DNA from: Nicotiana tabacum
Taxonomy: Eukaryota > Streptophyta > Magnoliopsida > Solanales > Solanaceae
NCBI RefSeq assembly: GCF_000715075.1
Contig: NC_134093.1
Span: 98,812,826 to 98,876,825, forward strand
Direction: 5' to 3'
DNA: 64,000 nt
The translations under genes and the position numbers were made by a program. The first letter of the stretch is position 1. Each line of letters starts with the position of its first letter. Of the stretch, positions 1 to 10,008 are shown in pieces. The notes below the pieces were generated by a model. It was not told where the DNA came from, searched no databases, and saw only the letters and a list, made by a program, of their open reading frames with translations.

Positions 1-938
1 AAGGAATATCAATATAAGGCCAGAAACAGAAAGCTTTCAAATCATCATCATCAATAAAATAAGGGGAGCACGAATGGCAACGAGAACATCCAAGAAATTA
101 AGCAACAACGTAGTCGAGGTACAGATGAAATATGAATGTATTCAAGTAAGAGAAACCGATGACAACTCAGTCAATCAAATCATTACAAATGCATGAATTT
201 TAATTAGAATTTCCCCGAGTATCACATCTTGTAATCTCAGATTATAAGTCACAACTTCCAAATCTTACATACATGGCACCTTGTGCCCATATTTTTCAAA
301 TCACTTTCACACGGCAAAATCCACGTGCTACCATGTATCTTCTACCAGTATCAATTATTACTATTAAATATTCAGGAGATTTAAATCTCATACATTAAAG
401 CCTATAACAACATAGTATAAAGTAGGAAGTCAATTGAGAAAAATGAGTTTATTTTAAAAATTATTTGGGTGAAAGAAATAACATTTTCAATTAGAATAAA
501 GCACCAGATAGGCACTGAATTAAAGTTAGAGTTTGTTAAATAAAAACATAACAACGATCCATAAGTAAGATTAAATCATTAGATAGGATGAGGATTTTAA
601 TTTGAGAAGTCAATTAATGTAAAATGCGACTACTGTTAAGAATAGTAAAAGTACGTTAAAAATTCTTTTACTTAAAAACCAATATGTTATCAATAACTCA
701 ATCCTCGAAATCAGTAAATCCAAAAATATTCGTCCTCGGAATGTAATATGATAAATACTGAAAGCTAACACAATACAACAATGTATACAACACCCACAAT
801 CCATTGCGGCGCGCAAATCGATCCCACAACATAAATTTTAAACAAATCCGTTGCGGCGTGCAATTCGACCCCTTCATATAATCATCTGTCAATATCATAA
901 TCCATTCTTATTCCTCCATTTAATCATTTTCATTATTG

Positions 939-1285
939 TTGCGGCGTGCAATCCGATCCCACACATATTATCATTTCCAGTAGTATTGCGGCGTGCAACC
1001 CGATCCCACACATATTATTATTTTTAATATTGTTGCGGCGTCAACCCGATCCCACGCATATTATCATTTTCAATACTGTTGCGGCGTGCAACCCGATTAC
1101 ACACATATTATCATTGTCAATACTGTTGCGGCATGCGACCCGATCCGACACATATTATCATTTTCAATACTGTTGCGGCGTGCAACCCGATTACACATAT
1201 ATTATCTTTTTCAGTAGTATTGCGGCGTGCAACCCGATCCCACAAATATTATAATTTTTAATACTGTTGCGGCGTGCAACCCGCT
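939..1285 (+). repeat. 47-bp minisatellite, 8 units, GTTGCGGCGTGCAAC core
   Basis: The core TTGCGGCGTGCAA begins at 939, 986, 1033, 1079, 1126, 1173, 1220 and 1267, a period of 47 bp with one 1-bp loss. The GC-rich core (GTTGC, GGCGT, GCAAC: a 5-bp stem with a 5-base loop) alternates with an AT-rich spacer containing CACATATTATCATTTTCAA. Two diverged single units precede it near 803 and 850. It lies inside the family A LTR. Confidence 0.9.
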
Positions 1286-2537
1286 CCCCAAGCAACAAAA
1301 ATTAAGCGAACAATTTACAACCAACTATGACATACCACAAAATCAAAAGGAATAACAAGGCTACACAAAGAAGTCACAACTGATGTGAAAGTTACACGAT
1401 AACTCACGAAATCAATAGCAAGGAATGAAAATCCATTAATCAAGACACAATTTCTGAGAATCAATTAACAGTTAAGGCAGGTAGCAGATAACGCATGAAC
1501 TCAACAAACACTTACAATCATCAATTAGCATATATGGATGAACTTCACCACGAAATATGGAACATATACTAATAACATCAAGTAAAGATCATAAGTGCAA
1601 TCCTAATGACAAAATATATGTCATGAAATGATAAATACCATTAATTGTATGAAAGAAGCCTAACGGTCTAATCCAGTCAAATGCCACATATAAGTCAGTG
1701 TATACACTAGTCACCTTATGTACACGTCTTCCACATAATTCAAACAATATCATCAGTCCAAAGCCTAAGGGGTAGTTTTCGCCACACAAAGTTAGGCAAG
1801 ATACTTACCTTTACGAAGTTAGGCCAATACTCTAAAATGGCCTTCTTGCATGAAATGACCTCCGAATGGTTCAGACCTAGCCAAAATAATTTCATAACAT
1901 CATTACAATTCGTTAGAAACAATTCTACATAATAAAATGTCGACTTTAAATTTTACATTAAAAAGTCAACTTGAATGTCAACCTGAGGCCCACATTTCGA
2001 AACCCGATAAAATTTCATGAAATCTGATTTCACATTCCGATATGAGTTCAATCATATCAAAACTAAAAAATTCCGATATCGAATCACTCTTCAAATATTC
2101 ATTTTACATTTTTGAAAGATTTTTCAAATTTCTATTTTCTACCATCCGATTCACAATTTTAATGACATAAATACATATGAAATCATGAAATACAATCAAT
2201 TTCGGTTAAGGAATACTTACCAAAATCTAACTCGTGAAGAATCCCTCCAGAATCGCCCAAAACCAAAGTCCAAAACTCCAAAAATGAGTAAAAATGGCAA
2301 CCTCCGATTTTTAAATATTTCATCCCAGTTTTTGCACCTGCGGGCAATTAGCCGCTTATGCGGCGTCGCTTCTGTGACAAAATCATCGCTTCTGCGGAGA
2401 CCACTGCCTAGTTGAGTTCTCGCACCTGCGGAAAGAATTCCACTTCTGCGTAATTGCAGGTGCCACAAGAAGTTGCCCTTCTGCATCCCCAGGCACCGCA
2501 TCCGCGATCGCTCAGGTGCGAAAAATATTTCGCACCT

Positions 2538-2542
2538 GCGAC
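2538..2542. repeat. target site duplication GCGAC (left)
   Basis: GCGAC directly precedes the solo LTR, and the same five bases follow it at 4086-4090. Five bases is the usual duplication for Ty3/gypsy integration. Confidence 0.9.
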
Positions 2543-4085
2543 TGAACTATCGCACATAATGCACACCTCAATACAAGGTATGAATTGGTCGATTGTAATT
2601 ATAGTAACCCAACAAAGAGTCGGGATCGAATCCACATGGAGTTAGATGGGAGTTAGGAGTATATATATTCTAGTGCGTTAATTTGAACTATCTTAATTTG
2701 TACTTCCACAAATTATTTTTGTTTTTATTTATATTTTAAAATTAAGATTGCAAAGTAAAGAAATAAGAGTAGGATAATTGTTTTTGTTGTTTTTTAAGTT
2801 TGTAAAAAGCCCAGAGCTATGACCATCGCTTAGGTGTTCGCCTGATGGGATATAAACTTTAATGCTTGTTTTGTTGATCGGGGTGTATTACAGCTATCAA
2901 CTCTCAGTTACCCACTCAATACCTCTTGGTGAAGGAGTAGTTTTTCTCAATTTGGTTTTCTCAAGTCCAAATGGGTATCACACAAAGAGGTTGATAATAG
3001 CTGAAGTCCAGTTATTACTATCTCTAGGTTGAACCGTTTAATTGGGTTAATCAATCTATCGATTGACCTAATTTTTTGTTAGCCAAGTTTTCCTAGACTA
3101 AGTCTCTCTTTCTCAAGTAGAGACTAAGTCAAATAGGCATGAACTAATATTTGCAACTATTAATTCCACAAATTAAAGATTGAACAAGGCTAAATAATAA
3201 ACATCCAATCATAAACAAGCACTAAATTAGATACCCATAAGGTTTATACACTAGGATTGGGTCACAACCTTAGTAAAAATCTAGCTATTCATGCTTGAAA
3301 TTGAAGAAATAGAAGAAGAAATACTAATTAAACTCATATTATAAAGTTAACATGATAAAATCTATAGTAAAATACTCCAAAATATAGAAAACTTCCGAAA
3401 GAGGCAAAGAAAAGCAGCTATAGGAGTTGCTGATGTCAAAAGTGTACCTATTTTTGTGAAACTCGTCTATTTATATAAGGCTAGAAATTTCAGACAAAAA
3501 TGCCCTTCGGGAGGTTCTGCGGCAGCACAATTTCATGTGCAGTCCGTTGAACACTTCATCTTGCAGGAGCTGGAATTCTACTGCCGCACAATTCTCAACT
3601 GCGGCTGCAAGGCAATGTATATGCGGTCCACAGATTTATCACTGCGACTACAATTTGGTCTTCTGCGGTCCGCATCTTTACTTCTGTGGCCGCAAGGCAC
3701 TTCTTCTGCGACCGCACAATTCTTGTGCAGTCCGCAATTTTGAGGGATTTGGACTTGGAAATTTTGCAACCCTCTAAAGTTGATATCTAGCTCGTCGTTC
3801 GCGGCCGCACAATTCCTGTGCGGTCCGCAGTTTGCTAGAAAGCCTGCTGGTGTTTTCTTCCTTGTTTGTGGCCACAAATGAAATTCTGCAGTCCGCACTT
3901 TGTGAGCTTCTTATCCTTTTATTGTCTTGTATTTAGATTACTCATTTTTTAGTCAGATTTCATCTCGGGGGTCCAACTTCCAATATTACTATACATTTTA
4001 TCAGTTTTGAGAATACAATTCCACGCTTTTAGACTAAAACAAAAGCTAAAAAGTGCTAATAAGTAGTCAAAATCCCCTCTTATCA
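2543..4085 (-). mobile_element. Athila-type solo LTR
   Basis: This 1543-bp block is the reverse complement of the Athila LTR at 60985-62509. Read on the minus strand it starts TGATAAGAGGGGATTTTGAC at 4085 and ends GTTCA at 2543. Both copies share the TGACTACTTATTAG block, the cluster of GCGGCCGCA/GCGGACCGCA motifs (here 3510-3900), the leader-like stretch with GAGAAAGAGAGAC, and the CCCAACAAGAGTCGGG block near the LTR end. TG...CA ends and a perfect GCGAC duplication on both sides, with no internal domain, show that the two LTRs of a full element recombined to leave one. It interrupts the family A LTR. Confidence 0.92.
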
Positions 4086-4396
4086 GCGACTACTTTCCAG
4101 TCCTTCCTTTTTTCAATTACTGATTCAATCGGGGAAAAAACATGAAGATTATAAAAGAAACAGAACAGATTAAAGAGAAAGAAATTAAACTTACTCTTGA
4201 TTAGGTGGATAATCCAAGGGTATAATTTGTGTAAAGTCGCTTGGAGAGTGATGAATTTTAGACACCAACCTTCTGAGTTCTTTGGAACCTTCTGAATTTT
4301 GATAAAATTTAGTTGCCTCTTAGGGATTTTAGCGTGAAAGTATTTTGGAGGGATTTTAGGGTGAAAGTGAATTTGGAGTTTTTACTGATGGTTCGT
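4086..4396. other. family A remnant, then unassigned sequence
   Basis: 4086-4090 is the right GCGAC duplication, and the next ~20 bases still match family A copy 2 near 7290-7315. After about 4110 the sequence no longer matches copy 2. It holds no long ORF and no structural RNA that I can see, only a local near-repeat of GGGATTTTAG-GTGAAAGT around 4325-4370. Confidence 0.5.
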
Positions 4397-5759
4397 TGTC
4401 ACGACCAAAAAATCCCTCTGAGAAAGTTGTGATGACACCTAGTATCCAAAAGTAGATAAGCCTAACATATACTGGTCACTAATGGAATTTAACTAACCTA
4501 ACTATAATAAATTAAATAACTTCAGTTACATAATCCCAAAATCGGTAGTACAAGTTAGAAACCTTTCTAAGAGTAACTACAAATAAGGAGTGCATCATTG
4601 TTCCGGAATAATACGAGACAATGCAAATAAAATAAAACAGAAGGTGATTTCGGGGCCTGCAAACATCGAATAGGTATACCTTGAAGTCTCCAGCAGCGCA
4701 GACATGGGTCTCCAACCAACTCAATCATAAGTACCTTGATCTGCACAAAGATGTGCAGAAGTGTAGCATGAGTACACCACAGCGGTACCCAGTAAGTATC
4801 AACCCTAACCTCGGTAGAGTAGTGATGAGGCCAGGTCAAGACACCTATCGGACATGAAAACATGTGCAGGACATGACATAAAACTAACAAGGAAGGAATA
4901 TCAATATAAGGCCAGAAACAGAAAGATTTCAAATCATCATCATCAATAAAATAAGGGGAAAACGAATGGCAATGAGAACGTCCAAGAAATTAAGCAACAA
5001 CGTAGTCGAGGTACATATGAAAAATGAATGTATTCAAGTAAGGAAAACTGATGACAACTCAGTCAATCAAATCATTACAAATGCATGAATTTTAATTAGA
5101 ATTTCCCCGAGTATCACATCTTGTTATCTCAAATTATAAGTCACAACTTTCAAATCTTATACACATGGCACCTTGTGCCCATATTTTCCAAATCACTTTC
5201 ACAAGGCAAAATTCACGTGCTACCATGTATCTTATACCCGTATCAAATAATACTTTTTAATATTCAGGAGATTTAAATCTCATAAATTAAAGCCTATAAC
5301 AACCTAGTATAAAGTAGGAAGTCAATTGAGAAAAATGAGTTTATTTTAAAAATTATTTGGGTGAATGAAATAACTTTTTCAATTAAAATAAAGCACTGGA
5401 TAGCCACTGAATTAAAGTTAGAGTATGTTTAATTAACATAAAAATGATCCGTAAGTAAGATAAAATCATTAGATAGGGTGAGGATTTTAATTTAAAAGTC
5501 AATTAATGTAAAATGCGACTACTGTTAAGAATAGTAAAGTACGTTAAATATTTGCCGATGGAATCTAATATGATAAATATTGAAAGCTAACACAATACAA
5601 TAATGTATACAACACCCACAATCCATTGCGGCGCGCAACTCGATCCCACAACATAATTTTTAAATAAATCTGTTGCGGCGTGCAATCCGACCCCTTCATA
5701 TAATCATCTGTCAATATCATAATCCATCATTATTCCGCCATTTAATTATTTTTATTATT

Positions 5760-5970
5760 ATTGCGGCGTGCAATCTAATCCCACATATATTATCATTTCC
5801 AGTAGTGTTGCGGCGTGCAACCCGATCCCACACATATTATCATTTTCAATATTGTTGCGGCATCAACCCGATCCCACGCATATTATCATTTTCAATATTG
5901 TTGTGGTGTGCAACCCGATTACACACATATTATCATTTTCAATACTGTTGCGGCATGCAACCCGCTCCCC
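5760..5970 (+). repeat. 47-bp minisatellite, about 5 units
   Basis: Same core and spacer as the array at 939-1285, with fewer units and some core changes (for example GTTGTGGTGTGCAAC). Diverged single units precede it near 5627 and 5673. The difference in copy number between the two LTR copies is typical of slippage or unequal exchange. Confidence 0.85.
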
Positions 5971-6387
5971 AAGCAACGTAAATTAAGCAAACAATTTACA
6001 ACCAACTACGGCGTACCGCAAAATCAAAAGAAATAACAAGACTACACAAAGAAGCCACAATTGATGCAAAAGTTACACGATAACTCACGAAATCAATAGC
6101 AAAGAATGACAATCCATAAATCAAGACACAATTTCTGAGAATCAATTAACAGTTAAGGCGTGTAGCAGATAACGCATGAACTCAACAAATACTTACAATC
6201 ATCAATTAGCATATATGGATGAACTTCACCACGAAATATGGAACATATACTAATAACTTCAAGTAAAGAGCATAAGAGCAATCCTAACGACAAAGATATA
6301 ACATGAAATGGTAACTACAATAGTTGTATGTAAGAAGCTTAACGGTCTAATCCAGTCAAATACCACTTATAAATCAGTGTACACACT

Positions 6388-6555
6388 CGTCACCTTGTGT
6401 ACACGTCTGCCATACAATCCAAACAATACCATCAGTCCATAGCCTAAGGGGTAGTTCCCCTCCCCCCTCCTCGTCACCTTGTGTACACGTCTGCCATACA
6501 ATCCAAACAATACCATCAGTCCATAGCCTAAGGGGTAGTTCCCCCTCCCCCTCCC
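6388..6555. repeat. 84-bp tandem duplication
   Basis: The segment beginning CGTCACCTTGTGTACACGTC at 6388 is repeated almost exactly at 6472, each unit ending in a C-rich run. Copy 1 of the same LTR has the segment only once (about 1710-1780), so the duplication is private to copy 2. Confidence 0.85.
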
Positions 6556-7348
6556 CACAAAGATAGGCAAGATACTTACCTTTACAAAGTTAGACCGATA
6601 GTCTAAAATGGCCTTCTTGCGTGAAATGACTTACGGACGGCTCAAAACTAGACAAAATAAATTCATAACATTAAAATTCGTCAGAAATAATTACGGATAA
6701 TAAAACGTCGACTTTAAATTTTACATTAAAAAGTCAACCTGAGGCCCACATTTCGGAATCGGCTAAAATTTCATGAAATCCGAATACCCATTCTGATATA
6801 TGTTCAACCATACCAAAACTATCAAATTCCGATATGGAATCGCCCTTGAAATCTTCATTTTATATTTTTGAAAGATTTTTCAAATTTTTATTTTCTTCCA
6901 TCCGATTCACAATTTTAATGACATAAATACGTATGAAATCATGAAATATAATCACTTTCGATTAAGGAACACTTACCAAAATCAAACTCGTGAAGAATCT
7001 CTCCAGAATCGCCCAAAACCGAAGTCCAAAACTCGAAATATGGGTAAATATGGCAACCTCCGATCCATAAATGTTTTTGCCCAGTTTTTGCACCTACGGG
7101 CAATTAGCTGCTAATGAGACATAATTGTTGCTTCTGTTAAGTCCACTACCTAGTTGAGTTCTCGCACCTGCGGAAAGAAATCCACTTCTGCGCTATCGCA
7201 GGTGCGACTAGAAATTGCACTTTTGCGATTGCATTGCTTCTGCGTCCCCAGGCACCCCATCCGTGATCATGCTGGTGCGGAAAATATTTCGCAGCTATGA
7301 GCACTATCTAGCCCTTCCATTTTCTCTTCTGCGATCACTGCCTCGCAT

Positions 7349-7353
7349 ATGCG
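7349..7353. repeat. target site duplication ATGCG (left)
   Basis: ATGCG precedes the TGTAGCGACC start of LTR1, and the identical ATGCG at 16979-16983 follows the last LTR of the composite element. Confidence 0.88.
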
Positions 7354-7941
7354 TGTAGCGACCCGGCCGATCATTTTGAGAGTTGTAGCCCCGTTCCCAA
7401 ATTTACTACTCATTTTGTACTATATAGCTTTTATGTAACTTGTCGGGGTAGTCGGTTCGGTTCCGGTGTGATTTCAGAATGAAATGAGTCACTTAGTCTC
7501 AAGGTGGAAAGCTTAAGTTAAAATGATTGACTGGATGTTGATCGTTGAGTAAATGACTTCGAAATGGAGTTTTGATATTTCTGTTAGCTCTGTTAGGTGA
7601 TTTTGGACTTAGGAGCGTATCTGTATTGTGATTTTGGATGTCCATAGTGGAATTAGGCTTGAAAAAGTTGAAATTTTTGGAAAGTTTGACCGGGAGTGGA
7701 ATTTTTGATATCGGGGTCGGATTTCGATTCTGGAAGTTGGTGTAGGTCCGTAATATCATTTGTGACTTGTGTACAAAATATAGGATCAATCGGGCATGAT
7801 TTGATAGGTTTTGGCATCGTTTGTAGAAATTGGGAGTTTAAAGTTCATTAGGCTTGAATCTATGTGCAATTCATGTTTTTGATGTTGTTCAAGGTGATTT
7901 GAAGGTTCGACTAAGTTCGTATCGTGATTTGGGACCCGTTG
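7354..7941 (+). mobile_element. Tekay composite: LTR1, 5' 588 bp only
   Basis: It starts TGTAGCGACCCGGCCGATCA and runs parallel to the starts of LTR2 (10009) and LTR3 (14012) as far as the block GTATCGTGATTTGGGACCC. It then passes abruptly into reverse transcriptase coding sequence. The remaining ~2.4 kb of the LTR, the primer binding site, gag, protease and most of RT are therefore deleted between LTR1 and the first pol remnant. Confidence 0.88.
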
Positions 7942-10008
7942 GACCCCAGCAGCATTCCTGTACTCGATGAACAGTGTATTTCAGCCATATCTTGACTCGT
8001 TCTTCATTGTGTTTATTGATGACATTCTGGTGTACTCCCGGAGCCGGGAGGATCATGAGCAACACCTGAGGATTGTGCTCCAGACCTTGAGATAAGAGAA
8101 GTTGTATGCCAAATTTTTGAAGTGTGATTTCTAGCTAGATTCAGTGGCATTTTTGGGCCATGTGGTATCGAGTGAGGGGATCAAGGTAAATCCGAAGAAA
8201 ATAGAGGCGGTTCAGAGTTAGCCTAGACCATCCTTAACTACGGAGATCCGGAGTATTCTTGGCTTGGCAGGGTATTACCATCGTTTTATAGAGGGTTTCT
8301 CGTCTGTTGTAATACCTATGACTAGATTGACCCAGAAGGGTGCTCCGTTCAGGTGGAACGATGATTGTGAGGAAAGCTTTCAAAATCTCAAGACTGCTTT
8401 GACTACAATCCCAGTGTTGGTGTTGCCTACTAGTTCGGGGTCCTATACCGTATATTTTGATGCGTCACGCATTGGTCTCGGCGTAGTGTTGATGCAGGAC
8501 GGTAGAGTGATTGCCTATGCATCTAGACAACTGAAGATGCATGAGAAGAACTATCATGTCCACGACCTCGAGTAGCAGCCATTGTTCATGCCTTGAAGAT
8601 CTGGCAGCACTATTTGTATGGTGTTCCATGTGAGGTTTTCACCGATCACCGGAGTCTACATCATCTGTTTAAATAGAAGGATCTTATCTTGCGGTAGCGG
8701 AGATGGTTGGACCTGCTTAAGGATTATGATATCACCATCCTCTATCATCCCGGAAAGGCTAATGTGGTGGCCGATGCCTTGAGTCGCAAGGCGGAGAGTT
8801 TGGGGAGTTTAGCATATCTTCTAGTAGCAGAGAGGCCTTTAGCCTTGGACATTCAGGCCTTGGCAAACCAGTTTGTCAGATTTGATGTTTCTGAGCCGAG
8901 CAGAGTTTTGGCTTGTGTGGTTTCTCGGTCTTCTTTATATGATAGCATCAGAGAGCACCAGTATGATGATCCTCATTTGCTTGTCCTTAAGGACACGATT
9001 CAGCATGGAGATGCCGCAGATGTTACTATTAGGGATGATGGGGTGTTGAGGATGCAGGGTCGGATTTGTGTTCCTAATGTGGATGGGCTACGTGAGTTGA
9101 TTCTTGAGGAGGTCTACATTTCGGGGTATTCCATTGATCTGGGTGCCGCGAAGATGTACCAGGACTTGAGGCAACATTATTGGTGGAGATGAATGAAGAA
9201 GGATATAGTGGGGCTTGTAGCTTGGTGCCTCAACTGTCAGCAGGTAAAGTACGAGCATCAGAGATCGAGCGGATTGCTTTAGAGGCTAGATATTCTAGAG
9301 TGGAAATGGGAGCGGACTACCATGGATTTTGTAGTTGGGCTCCCATGAACTTCGAGTAAGTTTGATGCTATTTGGGTGATTGTGGATCGGCTGACCAAGT
9401 CCGCGCACTTCATCCCAGTTTGGAAAACTTATACTTCAGAGAGGTTGGCTGAGATTTACATCCGAGAGATTGTTTGCCTCCACGGCGTGCCAGTGTCCAT
9501 CATTTTAGATCGGGGCATGCAGTTCACATCGTAGTTTTGGAGGGCCGTGCAGCAAAAGTTGGGTACCCAGGTTGAGTTGAGCACAATGTTTCACCTTCGG
9601 ACGGACGGACAGTCCGAGCGCACTAATTAGATATTTGAGGATATGCTACGTGCTTGGGTCATTGATTTTGGATGTTCTTGGGATCAGTTTCTGCTACTCG
9701 CAGAGTTTACCTACAACAACATCTATCAGTAAAGCATTCAGATGGCTCCGTATGAGGCTTTGTGTGGGAGACGATGCAGATCACCAGTGGGTTGGTTTGA
9801 GTCTGGGAGGCTAGGCTATTGGGTACTGACTTGGTCCAGGATGCTTTAGACATAACTTCAGTAAAGGTACAATGGAGTGGTTAGCCAGTTAAGGAGGATA
9901 CTTGGGAGACCGAGCGGGTGATGCAGAGCAAATATTTACACATATTTGAGACTCTAGGTATGTTTCTAGGCCCGTTCGAGGACGAACGTTTGTTTAAGAG
10001 GGGGAGGA
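7942..10008 (+). pseudogene. Ty3/gypsy (Tekay) pol remnant 1
   Basis: This is the 3' half of a chromovirus-type polyprotein. It opens in the RT palm with the catalytic motif ([10 protein letters not shown] near 8010-8040), then has the RT connection ([12 protein letters not shown] at 8264), RNase H ([12 protein letters not shown] at 8455, then the TDH motif near 8640), the integrase zinc-binding and core region (PGKANVVADALSR at 8749; QHYWWR at 9172; VGLP and VDRLTKSAHF to about 9420), and the C-terminal RGRP-type tail (KVQWSG, then FEDERLFKRGRM at about 9975-10008). Several stops break it (for example after HVHDLE at 8575 and QHYWWR at 9192), and the integrase C-terminal part is deleted near 9845. 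The purine tract 9996-10008 abuts LTR2 as a polypurine tract should. It is non-functional. Confidence 0.9.
9996..10008 (+). other. polypurine tract before LTR2
   Basis: AAGAGGGGGAGGA lies directly before the TGTAACGACC start of LTR2. This is the plus-strand primer site expected at the 3' end of a gypsy interior. Confidence 0.85.

Larger units (their letters stand above)
1..2542 (-). mobile_element. Tekay-like family A LTR, copy 1 (partial)
   Basis: Position 1 onward aligns by eye with 4893 onward, through the same landmarks in the same order: a run of short AT-rich blocks, the 47-bp GTTGCGGCGTGCAA array, two ACTTACC (GGTAAGT on the minus strand) sites at 1803-1809 and 2215-2221, and a cluster of CGCACCTGCG-type near-palindromes at about 2325-2542. 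The order matches that of the plus-strand Tekay LTRs at 10009 and 14012 read in reverse, so this is an LTR in minus orientation. Its LTR 3' end lies left of the window. It is interrupted at 2542 by an Athila solo LTR and resumes for about 25 bp at 4086. The rest of the LTR, toward its TGTAACGACC start, is missing. No protein-coding part is attached. The short ORFs here are repeat translations. Confidence 0.75.
4397..7353 (-). mobile_element. family A LTR, copy 2, LTR 3' part
   Basis: The plus strand starts TGTCACGACC at 4397, the complement of the LTR 3' end GGTCGTGACA, matching the GGTCGTGACA ends of the LTRs at 13044 and 16978. The block repeats copy 1 (4893-7330 versus 1-2545). It contains a 47-bp array at 5760-5970, GGTAAGT sites on the minus strand at 6574-6580 and 6971-6977, and the palindrome cluster from about 7085. 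It is interrupted at 7353 and continues at 16979. Joined across the insertion, the LTR is about 3.56 kb. The bases left of 4397 (TTCGT) and right of 17589 do not match, so no target duplication is visible for the whole LTR. Confidence 0.8.

Noticed and set aside
946..1261. Overlapping ORFs of 60-102 aa rich in HIIISSS/ILLRR repeats (also 5673-6036)
   Set aside because: They are translations of the 47-bp minisatellite in different frames; 47 is not a multiple of three and no protein signal is present.
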